A stretch of DNA of 64,000 bases from Leadbetterella lacunae (GTDB lineage: Bacteria; Bacteroidota; Bacteroidia; Cytophagales; Spirosomataceae): positions 3,286,001-3,350,000 of the forward strand of contig NZ_JBHRYQ010000001.1 of assembly GCF_042649125.1 (NCBI RefSeq), written 5' to 3'. Position 1 is the first letter of the stretch. Every line of letters begins with the position of its first letter. This document shows, in pieces, positions 8,187 through 16,587 of the stretch. The notes beneath the pieces are model-generated. The model ran no database searches. It had not been told where the DNA came from and worked only from the letters and a program-made list of their open reading frames with translations. The translations under genes were made by a program, and so were the position numbers.

Positions 8187-9508
8187 AAAACTTTGGCGTA
8201 AGTATTTTATTAAGAATATCGCTGATTTTACTTTTGGCCTTAGGAACCACCTATTTTTTTACTCAAAAATATTACGCATTTTCTTTCTCTATTTTTATAG
8301 TATTCCTGATTTCGGGTTACACGCTCTTCCATTATGTAACCTCACTAAACCGCAAAATGAAGCGACTATTTGAGTCTATTCAATACCAAGATTTTGCGAT
8401 AACATTTAAGGCCGACAACAAAATGGGTAAGAGTTTTAAAGACCTCAACTCTGACCTCAACGCCGTTATTTCGAGTTTTAATCAGGTTAGGTCCGAACGC
8501 GAAGCAACGCTCCATTTTATCAACGCCATTATTCAGCAAATAAACGTAGGCATAGTGTCTTACAATACACTCGGCGAAGTGGAAATAAGCAACCAAACCG
8601 CCAACAAACTTCTGCGGGTGTATCGACTAAAAAACATCAACGACCTCAAAGCCGAACAACCTCACATATTTGAAGTATTGGAGTCGCTAAAACCCGGGGA
8701 GTCACGTCTGCTAACCTTAGAAGACAACGACCTCTCGTTTTCTATCACCGAAATTCAGATGCGTGGCCGCAGAATAAGGCTACTTGCGATACACAACATT
8801 CGCTCCGAACTGCAAATCAAAGAGTTAGAAGCGTGGCAAAACCTTACAAAGGTACTTAGACATGAAATAATGAACTCGGTAACGCCGATAGTTTCGCTTG
8901 CCGAAACCATGCGAGACATTGTAAATGATGAAATAAAACCCACTACAGCCACAGAAATAGAATCTGTAAACGACCTCAAAGAGGCCCTTGTAACCGTACA
9001 AAAACGCGGCCTCGGCATCATGAAATTTGTGAATGCTTATCGCGAGTTTACGTCTATTCCTTTACCCTCAAAAACACACATAGAAGTCACAGATTTGCTC
9101 AAAAGAGTGGAGGGAATTTTTGCCCCAAAAGTAGCCGAAGGAAACATAAAACTTAGCTTTGACTACGATGCGGACTTTGAAATATTCATAGATCAAGACC
9201 AGCTAGAACAAGTACTAATCAATATCATCAAAAATGCTTTTGAGGCAAACTACACTTGTGACTCTCCTGAGATATCGGTAAGAAGTAAACTCAAAAACGG
9301 AATTAAAACGATAGAGATATTAGACAACGGCACCGGAGTACCCCTTGACATACGCGAGAAAATATTCATTCCGTTTTTTACCAGCAAAAAACTCGGCTCG
9401 GGTATTGGCTTAAGTCTATCGAGACAAATTATGGCACTCAACGATGCCAAGATTAACTATCAGTCTATCAGCCCACAAGGCACTGCATTTATACTAGAAT
9501 TTATCTAA
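8183..9508 (+). CDS. Membrane-bound sensor histidine kinase
   Basis: A 441-residue kinase that should phosphorylate the adjacent response regulator. Two hydrophobic helices (about 8-26 and 31-52) with almost no periplasmic loop are followed by a PAS-like region (about 105-205) and a HisKA segment with VLRHEIMNSVTPIVSLA, where H227 is the predicted phospho-acceptor. The HATPase domain has an N-box (NIIKNAFEA), G1 box (DNGTGV), F-box (FFTSKKLGSG) and G2 box (GIGLSLSRQ). The short extracytoplasmic part suggests it senses membrane-related stress or an internal cue instead of a soluble periplasmic ligand. Its ATG overlaps the regulator's stop by four bases. Confidence 0.94.
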   Translation: MKNFGVSILLRISLILLLALGTTYFFTQKYYAFSFSIFIVFLISGYTLFHYVTSLNRKMKRLFESIQYQDFAITFKADNKMGKSFKDLNSDLNAVISSFNQVRSEREATLHFINAIIQQINVGIVSYNTLGEVEISNQTANKLLRVYRLKNINDLKAEQPHIFEVLESLKPGESRLLTLEDNDLSFSITEIQMRGRRIRLLAIHNIRSELQIKELEAWQNLTKVLRHEIMNSVTPIVSLAETMRDIVNDEIKPTTATEIESVNDLKEALVTVQKRGLGIMKFVNAYREFTSIPLPSKTHIEVTDLLKRVEGIFAPKVAEGNIKLSFDYDADFEIFIDQDQLEQVLINIIKNAFEANYTCDSPEISVRSKLKNGIKTIEILDNGTGVPLDIREKIFIPFFTSKKLGSGIGLSLSRQIMALNDAKINYQSISPQGTAFILEFI

Positions 9509-9515
9509 TTCTATC

Positions 9516-9552
9516 CGCTCAAAAACGGACAAAGAATGTCCGAAAGTGGACA
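9516..9552 (+). promoter_or_regulatory. Activator-binding palindromes upstream of the HlyD-permease operon
   Basis: A perfect palindrome TGTCCGAAAGTGGACA at 9537-9552 (TGTCC-N6-GGACA). A weaker copy with a good right half (GGACA at 9527-9531) is centred 21 bp further upstream. The perfect copy is centred 62.5 bp before the -24 GG of the sigma54 element, exactly the distance measured at the ATPase-tolC promoter. Predicted binding site of the response regulator at 6855. Confidence 0.75.
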
Positions 9553-9605
9553 AAAAAAAATAATCAATATTTTACAATTACCTTATTATTAGCACTTTGT
9601 GAGTT

Positions 9606-9621
9606 TGGCACGAAAAAGGCA
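9606..9621 (+). promoter_or_regulatory. Predicted sigma54 (-24/-12) promoter of the HlyD-ATPase-permease operon
   Basis: TGGCACGAAAAAGGCA against consensus TGGCACG-N4-TTGCW: the full -24 box including the final G is present, and the -12 GC is at the exact spacing; only the two T before GC differ. The predicted start near 9632 lies 22 bp before the HlyD ATG at 9654. Confidence 0.75.
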
Positions 9622-9653
9622 TTACATATATTAAAACAGTAACAAAAAAATAG

Positions 9654-10904
9654 ATGGATAAGGTAATTGCAAAAAGGTTTTGGACAAAACAAAAAATGAT
9701 ATTCACGGGCTTAGGCTTGGCTTTGGCTGCATTTGTGATCTACTTGGCTTTCTTTTCTGACAAAAGAGCAAAGCTAAATGTAGAAGCCGAAAAGTTAACA
9801 ATCAGCAAAGTCAGCGAAGGAAACTTCGACGAATTTATAATCGTGCAAGGCGTGGTTCAGCCGCTCAAAACCATTCAGCTCGATGCCATAGTGGGTGGAT
9901 ATGTAACCCAAAAATTGGTAGAAGGTGGAAACATGGTAAAGCAAGGCGACATTATTTTACGCTTAGAAAACCAGCAGCTAAAACTAAACTTTTTGCAGTC
10001 TGAAACCGAGGCAAGCCGATTGGTAAACGACCTCCAAAATACCAGACAACGACTAAAAGTAGAACGCTTTACGTTACAAAAAACTTTGAGCGACCTCGAC
10101 TTCCAAATAGCTCAGGCAAAAGACGCTTTTGACAGAAACGCAAATCTTAAAAAAGACAACGTGGTTTCTGACATGGACTACCAAAAAACCAAACGTGAAT
10201 ATGAGCGTCTGAAAAGACAAAGAGACATTGAAATAGAGTCTCAAAAATACCAAGAAGAAAACTCAGGTTTACAAATAAAACAACTAGAAGGTACACTTAC
10301 AAGAACACAGAAAAACGTGGACCTTTGGAGACAAACACTTGAAAACTTGGTGGTAAAAGCCCCCGTTTCTGGTTTGCTTTCATCTATCAATGTAGAAATA
10401 GGATCTAACATAAATCAGGGTCAAAATATAGGCCAAATAGACGACATGAACGGCTTTAAGCTCAGGGCGGAAATAGACGAGCACTATATCTCTAGAATAT
10501 TTACAGGACTAAAAGCCAAGTTTGAGTTTAGCGGCGAAAGCCACCAAATGGAAATCATAAAAGTATACCCCGAAGTACTAAACGGAAGGTTTGCGGTAGA
10601 TATGATTTTTACAAAAATTGCCCCTTCGGGTATTCGTAGGGGGCAGTCGTCACCGATACGACTTGAACTGGGCGAATCACAAAAAGCGAAGCTTCTACCC
10701 GTGGGCGGATTCTTCTCTGACACCGGCGGAAACTGGGTGTATGTATTAGAAAAAGACGGCAAAAAAGCAGTAAAAAGAAACATTACTTTAGGCAGAAAAA
10801 ACCCACAGTATTATGAAATACTTGACGGTCTTTCGCCTGGTGACCAAGTGATTACGAGCTCATACAGTAACTATGGAGACAAAGAGGTTTTGGAATTAAA
10901 ATAA
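9654..10904 (+). CDS. HlyD/MacA-family periplasmic adaptor protein
   Basis: A 416-residue membrane fusion protein. One N-terminal transmembrane helix (about 14-33, FTGLGLALAAFVIYLAFF) anchors it. Next come a barrel-sandwich first half (GVVQPLKTIQLDAIVGGYVTQ), a long alpha-helical hairpin (about 110-225, rich in K/Q/E and coiled-coil-like), the second lipoyl half (VVKAPVSGLLSSINVEIGS) and a C-terminal beta-barrel plus membrane-proximal domain (LPVGGFFSDTGGNWVYVL). Adaptors of this type link an inner membrane transporter with a TolC channel. It is the first gene after the stronger sigma54 promoter and the only adaptor in the locus, so all seven downstream permeases may share it. Confidence 0.92.
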   Translation: MDKVIAKRFWTKQKMIFTGLGLALAAFVIYLAFFSDKRAKLNVEAEKLTISKVSEGNFDEFIIVQGVVQPLKTIQLDAIVGGYVTQKLVEGGNMVKQGDIILRLENQQLKLNFLQSETEASRLVNDLQNTRQRLKVERFTLQKTLSDLDFQIAQAKDAFDRNANLKKDNVVSDMDYQKTKREYERLKRQRDIEIESQKYQEENSGLQIKQLEGTLTRTQKNVDLWRQTLENLVVKAPVSGLLSSINVEIGSNINQGQNIGQIDDMNGFKLRAEIDEHYISRIFTGLKAKFEFSGESHQMEIIKVYPEVLNGRFAVDMIFTKIAPSGIRRGQSSPIRLELGESQKAKLLPVGGFFSDTGGNWVYVLEKDGKKAVKRNITLGRKNPQYYEILDGLSPGDQVITSSYSNYGDKEVLELK

Positions 10905-10949
10905 TTGAAGACAAATTGATTTTTTAAAAAAACATTTAACAAAAGAAAT

Positions 10950-11627
10950 ATGATAAAGACAAGCAACCTTCAGAAGATATTCACCACCGAGGAGATTGAA
11001 ACTACCGCCCTAAACGGCATAGATTTAGAAATAGCAGATGGCGAGTTTGTGGCCATCATGGGGCCATCAGGCTGTGGAAAATCTACCCTACTAAACATAC
11101 TGGGGCTATTAGACAACCCAACAGAGGGAAGTTATGATTTTTATGGCACAGAAGTAGCCCAAATGAGCGAACGCCAGCGTGCACAGCACCGCAAGGGAAA
11201 CATCGGGTTTGTGTTTCAAAGCTTTAACTTAATAGACGAACTTACGGTTTTTGAAAACGTAGAACTTCCGCTTCTTTACCTAAAAACGCCAGCCGCCGAA
11301 CGCAAAGTAAAAGTAGAAGCAGCCCTAGAGCGTATGAACATGATGCACCGCCGCAACCACTTTCCGCAGCAGCTATCAGGTGGGCAGCAGCAGCGTGTGG
11401 CCATAGCACGTGCGGTGGTAGCCAAACCCAAGCTTATACTAGCCGATGAGCCTACAGGAAACCTTGACTCGGCAAATGGCGAAGACGTAATGAAACTCTT
11501 ACAAGAACTCAACAACGAAGGCACTACTATAGCCATGGTAACGCACTCACCGTATGACTCGGGTTTTGCACACAGAATCATCAATTTGTTTGATGGTAAG
11601 ATAGTTACAGAGAACTTCCACGTGTAG
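10950..11627 (+). CDS. ABC transporter ATP-binding protein, LolD/MacB type
   Basis: A 225-residue ATPase with a canonical set of motifs: Walker A GPSGCGKST, Q-loop FVFQSF, signature LSGGQQQRVAIARA, Walker B LILADE, D-loop GNLDS and switch histidine in VTHS. This family powers FtsX-type permeases by mechanotransmission without moving substrate through its own channel. It lies 45 bp after the adaptor and 59 bp before the first of seven permeases, and is the obvious energy source for them. It resembles the ATPase at 4766 closely but keeps the conserved residues which that copy has lost. Confidence 0.95.
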   Translation: MIKTSNLQKIFTTEEIETTALNGIDLEIADGEFVAIMGPSGCGKSTLLNILGLLDNPTEGSYDFYGTEVAQMSERQRAQHRKGNIGFVFQSFNLIDELTVFENVELPLLYLKTPAAERKVKVEAALERMNMMHRRNHFPQQLSGGQQQRVAIARAVVAKPKLILADEPTGNLDSANGEDVMKLLQELNNEGTTIAMVTHSPYDSGFAHRIINLFDGKIVTENFHV

Positions 11628-11686
11628 GTTCCAAATATTCAGGGCGTACGTTTTTTACAAATCGAAAAAAGCTAAAACTTAAAAAC

Positions 11687-14122
11687 ATGAAACTAAATTC
11701 TTTAAAAATTGCCTGGCGAAGCCTCAAAAAACAACCCTTTTTTACATTCTTAAACATGCTCGGCTTGTCTATCGGAATGGCGGGTGCACTTTTGATTTGT
11801 CTGTACATAAGCGATGAATTAAGTTTCGACCGCATGTTTGTAAATTCAGACAGAATTTATAGAGTAAATGCGGACATAAAATTTGGAGGCCAAGCACAGG
11901 AATTTGCCACTACGCCGGCAGCCATGGCCTCTACTCTAAAAAAAGACTACCCACAAGTAAATGACGCCACGCGTTTCAGAACATGGGGCAGTATGTTGCT
12001 TAGAAAAAGCAATTCTACCGAAAACTTAAAAGAAGAGCAAAGCACATTTGCAGACGCCAACTTCATGGAGTTTTTTGGCATTAACCTACTCGAAGGCGAT
12101 GTAAAAACAGCTCTTAGAGACCCTCAAACGGTAGTAATAAGCAAAGCTGCCGCTGAAAAATATTTTGGAAAAACTTCGGCTTTAGGTCAAAGTATATTGA
12201 TCAACAACGAAGAAACATTTAAAATAACAGGCGTGATAGACGACCTACCCAAAAACTCATTTTTAAGAAATTACTCCGTATTTATGGCCATGGAAGGCTT
12301 TAAAGACGCCAAGGATTATGCAAACTGGGGAAGTAATAATTTTAATACATTTATAAAAGTAAACGAAGGCATTACCGCTGCAGATTTAAACGCACCACTT
12401 AACCAGCTCTTCGAAAAATACATCGTGCCTTTTGCCCAAGCCATAATGCCCGGTGTAACTCGCAAATCATTTGAAGCTGAAGGAAACTATATCAAATACC
12501 ACCTAACGGCCTTAAACGACCTCCACCTGTCTTCAAATAGAGTGGCAGAAATAAGCACAAATAGCGACAAACAAACCGTATACATTTTTTCTTTTATTGC
12601 CCTGTTTTTGATTGTATTGGCTTCTGTAAACTTCATGAATTTGTCTACGGCTCAGTCGCTAAAAAGAGCCAAAGAAGTAGGTATACGCAAGACTTTGGGC
12701 TCGGATAAATTTGGCTTAATTGTACAGTTTTTGACCGAGTCCGGCCTTCTGACATTTTTGTCCCTGGGACTAGCCCTTATTTTCGCACTTTTGGCTATGC
12801 CTTTTTTCAATCAACTATCAGGCAAAGACATCTCAATTCCATTTTTGAACTCAATTTTCTGGTTAATCCTATTTGTTTCAACTATATTTTTAGGCTTATT
12901 ATCAGGAAGTTACCCCGCTTTTTTCTTATCCAGATTTGTACCTATCAAAGTACTTAAATCTGCAGGAGTAAACAGTATCGGCAGCAGCAGAATCCGAAAT
13001 TCTTTGGTAGTATTTCAGTTCTCTATTTCGGTGTTTTTAATGATGAGCACCTTTGTGGTGTACCAGCAACTCCAATACATTCAAAACAAAGACTTGGGCT
13101 ATAGCAAAGAACAGCTATTGGTCATTGACGATGTATATGCGGCGGGCAATCAAGTAGAATCATTTAAACAAGAAATACTAAACCTACCAAACGTGAGCTC
13201 GGCCACACTAAGTTCGTTTTTACCAACTCCATCAAACAGGTCTGACAACGGATATAAGTTAGAGGGCTCGTCAGAACAAGACAAAACCGTGCAAATGCAA
13301 ACCTGGAGTGTAGATCACGACTATGGCAAAACTTTAGATCTTGAAATAATAGCAGGACGAGACTTTGACAAACAGTTTATGACCGATTCGTCGGGAATAG
13401 TATTAAACGAAACCGCGGTTGGCATCTTAGGTTTCACGCCGCAAGAAGCTATTGGAAAAAGACTTTCGAATGCCTTAGACGATGAAAAAGGTGAGTTTTT
13501 CACAATAATAGGTGTAGCAAAAAACTTCCATTATACTTCTTTCAAAGACGAAATAGGAGCATGGAGTATGCACTTGGGCAAAACAGCCAATAAGCTTACG
13601 ATAAAACTACAGCCGGGTGATTTTAAACAAACGCTAGAAAGCGTAAAACTAGCATGGACAAAAGTAGCTCCTGGGCAACCTTTTAACCATTATTTCCTTG
13701 ACGACTCATTTAACAGCACCTACGACACCGAGCAAAGACTAGGCAAATTGTTTATCACCTTTACCATATTGTCCATAATAATAGCCTGTTTGGGACTATT
13801 CGGTTTGGCGGCTTTTAATGCCGAGAAACGTGTGAAGGAAATCGGGGTAAGAAAAGTAATGGGAGCCAGCGTAAGTCAGATAACCGTCAGACTATCAGCC
13901 GATTTTCTAAAGCTAGTGGGCATTGCCATATTGTTTTCTTTACCAATTGGCTGGTATGCCATGAACAAATGGCTGGAAGACTTTACCTACAGAATTAATA
14001 TAGCGTGGTGGGTGTATGTTTCGGCCGCAGGCATAGCCATTCTAATTGCCGTTTTGACGGTAAGTTACCAAAGCATCAAAGCCGCAATAGTAAATCCAGT
14101 GGAGAGTTTGAGGGGGGAATAA
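11687..14122 (+). CDS. FtsX/MacB-type ABC permease, copy 1 of 7
   Basis: An 811-residue permease built as two fused MacB-like units: an N-terminal helix (about 22-45), a first periplasmic core domain, a first FtsX domain starting near residue 300 (ASVNFMNLSTAQSLKRAKE), another single helix near 440, a second periplasmic domain, and a second FtsX domain from about 690 (ACLGLFGLAAFNAEKRVKE). The cytoplasmic coupling motifs EVGIRKTLGS and EIGVRKVMGAS should dock on the ATPase. The protein ends with NPVESLRGE, a tail shared by all seven copies. Because each chain carries two units, one chain could form a complete pseudo-dimeric permease. Substrate unknown. Confidence 0.93.
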   Translation: MKLNSLKIAWRSLKKQPFFTFLNMLGLSIGMAGALLICLYISDELSFDRMFVNSDRIYRVNADIKFGGQAQEFATTPAAMASTLKKDYPQVNDATRFRTWGSMLLRKSNSTENLKEEQSTFADANFMEFFGINLLEGDVKTALRDPQTVVISKAAAEKYFGKTSALGQSILINNEETFKITGVIDDLPKNSFLRNYSVFMAMEGFKDAKDYANWGSNNFNTFIKVNEGITAADLNAPLNQLFEKYIVPFAQAIMPGVTRKSFEAEGNYIKYHLTALNDLHLSSNRVAEISTNSDKQTVYIFSFIALFLIVLASVNFMNLSTAQSLKRAKEVGIRKTLGSDKFGLIVQFLTESGLLTFLSLGLALIFALLAMPFFNQLSGKDISIPFLNSIFWLILFVSTIFLGLLSGSYPAFFLSRFVPIKVLKSAGVNSIGSSRIRNSLVVFQFSISVFLMMSTFVVYQQLQYIQNKDLGYSKEQLLVIDDVYAAGNQVESFKQEILNLPNVSSATLSSFLPTPSNRSDNGYKLEGSSEQDKTVQMQTWSVDHDYGKTLDLEIIAGRDFDKQFMTDSSGIVLNETAVGILGFTPQEAIGKRLSNALDDEKGEFFTIIGVAKNFHYTSFKDEIGAWSMHLGKTANKLTIKLQPGDFKQTLESVKLAWTKVAPGQPFNHYFLDDSFNSTYDTEQRLGKLFITFTILSIIIACLGLFGLAAFNAEKRVKEIGVRKVMGASVSQITVRLSADFLKLVGIAILFSLPIGWYAMNKWLEDFTYRINIAWWVYVSAAGIAILIAVLTVSYQSIKAAIVNPVESLRGE

Positions 14123-14178
14123 AATGTATTTTTCTTCCCAAAAAAAAGACTATTCTCAAAAAAGAAAAAATTAAAAAA

Positions 14179-16536
14179 ATGATACGAAACTATTTCAAAA
14201 TAGCGTGGAGAAACATCCTTAAAAACAAGGCTTTTTCTGCTATAAATATATTAGGTCTAGCTCTTGGTATGGCGAGTAGTCTGCTCATATTTATGTGGGT
14301 ACAAAACGAAAAATCTATTGATAAATACCACGAAAATAATACGCGGATTTTCCAGGTATTAAGTAACCAATTCTACGAAGGGCAGCCAAGCACAAACTTC
14401 GCCGGACCCGGAATTTTAGCCGAAAACATCAAAAAAGACATTCCAGAAATAGAAGCCGCAAGCCAAATTCTTTGGGAAGAAGAAACCCTCTTTACTGTCG
14501 GAAATATCTACGAAAAAGAACACGGCAGATACGTGCAAAATGATTTTCTAAACATGTTTTCTTTCCCATTAACAATGGGAGACTCAAGCTCTGCTCTTAA
14601 AAACCCAAACTCTATCGTTATTTCAAAAAAAATAGCTGAAAAGTATTTTGGGAAAACTAGTCCACTCGGCAAAAGCATAAAAATCAATGACAAAGAACTG
14701 ATGACCGTAACCGGCGTATTGGCAGAGGTACCCCAAACGTCTTCGTTAAAGTTTGATTATTTGATGAACTACGAAAGCTGGATAAAAGACAACGAATGGG
14801 CCAAAGAATGGAGCAATGGTGGACCAAGGTGCTACGTATTGCTCAACAAAAACGCAGATGTAGCAAAGGTAAATGCTAAAATAAAAAACTACGTTTTACA
14901 AAAAGACCCAGACGCCAACAGAGAGATTTTCCTGGCAAACTTTGGGGACCTATACCTCCACGGCAACTACGAGGCGGGTGTGCTAACCGGCGGACGAATA
15001 GACTATGTCAACATATTCTCCATCGTAGCTATTTTTATATTGATTATTGCCTGTATAAACTTCATGAACCTTGCCACGGCTCGTTCGGTAACTCGGGCCA
15101 AAGAAATAGGCATACGAAAAGTAGGAGGAGCCCCTCGCTGGGTTTTGATAAGCCAGTTTATGGGTGAGTCCATTTTAATAGCGTTTTTCGCGATGCTCCT
15201 TTCGCTACTTATTGTGGTATTGGTTTTGCCTTCATTTAATTCCCTTACTGAAAAAACACTTTCAATTGACATTTCAAACCCTGTTTTTTGGATTCAATTA
15301 ATATCTTTAACGGTCCTTACAGGCATCGCCTCTGGTTCATATCCGGCATTGTTTATGGCCTCGCTTAATCCTGTTGTGGTGCTTAAAGGTGCCCTTAAAT
15401 TTAAGCCAAGTGCTACTTTTTTCAGAAAAGGACTCGTGGTATTTCAGTTTGGTTTGTCCATAATGCTCATATTGGGCATGATAGTAGTTTTTAAACAAAT
15501 AGACTTTATCCAAAGCAAAAACCTCGGTTTTGACCGCCAAAACCTACTTTATGTACCTATAGAAGGAGACGTGAGAGTTAAGTTTTTTACTTTAAAACAA
15601 GAACTTGAAAACTCTCCTGGCATAGCCACGGTGTCTGCCAGCCAAGCCACCCCACTAGAGGTAGGAAGCAGCACTCAAGGCGTCAATTGGCCAGGAAAAG
15701 ATACTACTCAAATAATGGTTTTTTCACAAAACCCAGTTTCGTATGACTACCTAAAAACCATGGACATCACGCTCTTAAACGGCAGAGAGTTTGATGCTAG
15801 TTTCGGTAACGATTCCTTGAGTTTTTTGATAAATGAAGCCGCCGCTAAAAAAATTGGATACAAAGACCCAATAGGAAAAGAGCTGACATTTTGGGACCAA
15901 AAAGGTCAAATAGTGGGGGTAACGAAAGACTTTCACCACGAAAACGTCAGAGAAACCATCGAACCACTTATCTTAAGATTAATGCCAAAAGCTGAGCATT
16001 GGGGCTATGCAATTATAAGAACCGAACCCGGAAAAACTAAGATGGCGATAAATAGTATTGAGCAAATATTTAAACGATACAACCCGAGCTATCCGGTAAA
16101 CTATCAGTTTGCCGATTTAGAATTTAAAAAACTCTATACCACCGAAACCACCATCAGCAGCCTAGCCAGCGTGTTTGCTATTTTGGCCATATTTATCTCA
16201 TGTTTGGGTTTATTTGGGCTCGCCACATTTACAGCTGAGCAGCGAACCAAAGAAATAGGCATCAGAAAAACCCTCGGAGCAAGCGTGGAAAGCCTTATCG
16301 GCATGCTCTCAAAAGACTTTATAGTTTTAATTCTGATCTCTACCATCATCGCCTTTCCGGTTGCTTGGTTTTACCTCCAAAACTGGTTAGAAAAATACGC
16401 CTATCGCATAGAAATGGAATGGTGGTATTTCCTGTTAGCCGCAGCTTCGGCGGTGATAGTGGCCCTCATAACCGTTAGTTATCAAGCCATAAAAGCGGCG
16501 TTTGTGAACCCAATTAAAAGTTTAAGAAGTGAATAG
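14179..16536 (+). CDS. FtsX/MacB-type ABC permease, copy 2 of 7
   Basis: A 785-residue paralogue, the shortest of the seven, with the same order: helix 1 (ILGLALGMASSLLIFMWV), periplasmic domain, FtsX domain from about 275 (IIACINFMNLATARS), single helix, second periplasmic domain, FtsX domain from about 665. The coupling motifs are EIGIRKVGGAPRW, where G replaces the usual L, and EIGIRKTLGAS. It ends NPIKSLRSE. The start was set at MIRNYFKIAWRN, which all copies from here on share in variant form; an open frame back to 14005 would overlap the preceding permease and lacks any homologous residues. Gap to copy 1 is 56 bp. Confidence 0.93.
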   Translation: MIRNYFKIAWRNILKNKAFSAINILGLALGMASSLLIFMWVQNEKSIDKYHENNTRIFQVLSNQFYEGQPSTNFAGPGILAENIKKDIPEIEAASQILWEEETLFTVGNIYEKEHGRYVQNDFLNMFSFPLTMGDSSSALKNPNSIVISKKIAEKYFGKTSPLGKSIKINDKELMTVTGVLAEVPQTSSLKFDYLMNYESWIKDNEWAKEWSNGGPRCYVLLNKNADVAKVNAKIKNYVLQKDPDANREIFLANFGDLYLHGNYEAGVLTGGRIDYVNIFSIVAIFILIIACINFMNLATARSVTRAKEIGIRKVGGAPRWVLISQFMGESILIAFFAMLLSLLIVVLVLPSFNSLTEKTLSIDISNPVFWIQLISLTVLTGIASGSYPALFMASLNPVVVLKGALKFKPSATFFRKGLVVFQFGLSIMLILGMIVVFKQIDFIQSKNLGFDRQNLLYVPIEGDVRVKFFTLKQELENSPGIATVSASQATPLEVGSSTQGVNWPGKDTTQIMVFSQNPVSYDYLKTMDITLLNGREFDASFGNDSLSFLINEAAAKKIGYKDPIGKELTFWDQKGQIVGVTKDFHHENVRETIEPLILRLMPKAEHWGYAIIRTEPGKTKMAINSIEQIFKRYNPSYPVNYQFADLEFKKLYTTETTISSLASVFAILAIFISCLGLFGLATFTAEQRTKEIGIRKTLGASVESLIGMLSKDFIVLILISTIIAFPVAWFYLQNWLEKYAYRIEMEWWYFLLAAASAVIVALITVSYQAIKAAFVNPIKSLRSE

Positions 16537-16587
16537 TGAAATGATACTTAACAAAGTATTTGATTATAAAGAAAAAGTTAAAATATT

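Noticed and set aside
14005..14178. In-frame N-terminal extension of permease copy 2 reaching into copy 1
   Set aside because: It translates the end of copy 1 in another frame, has no likeness to the family N-terminus, and the ATG at 14179 aligns with the sibling starts.
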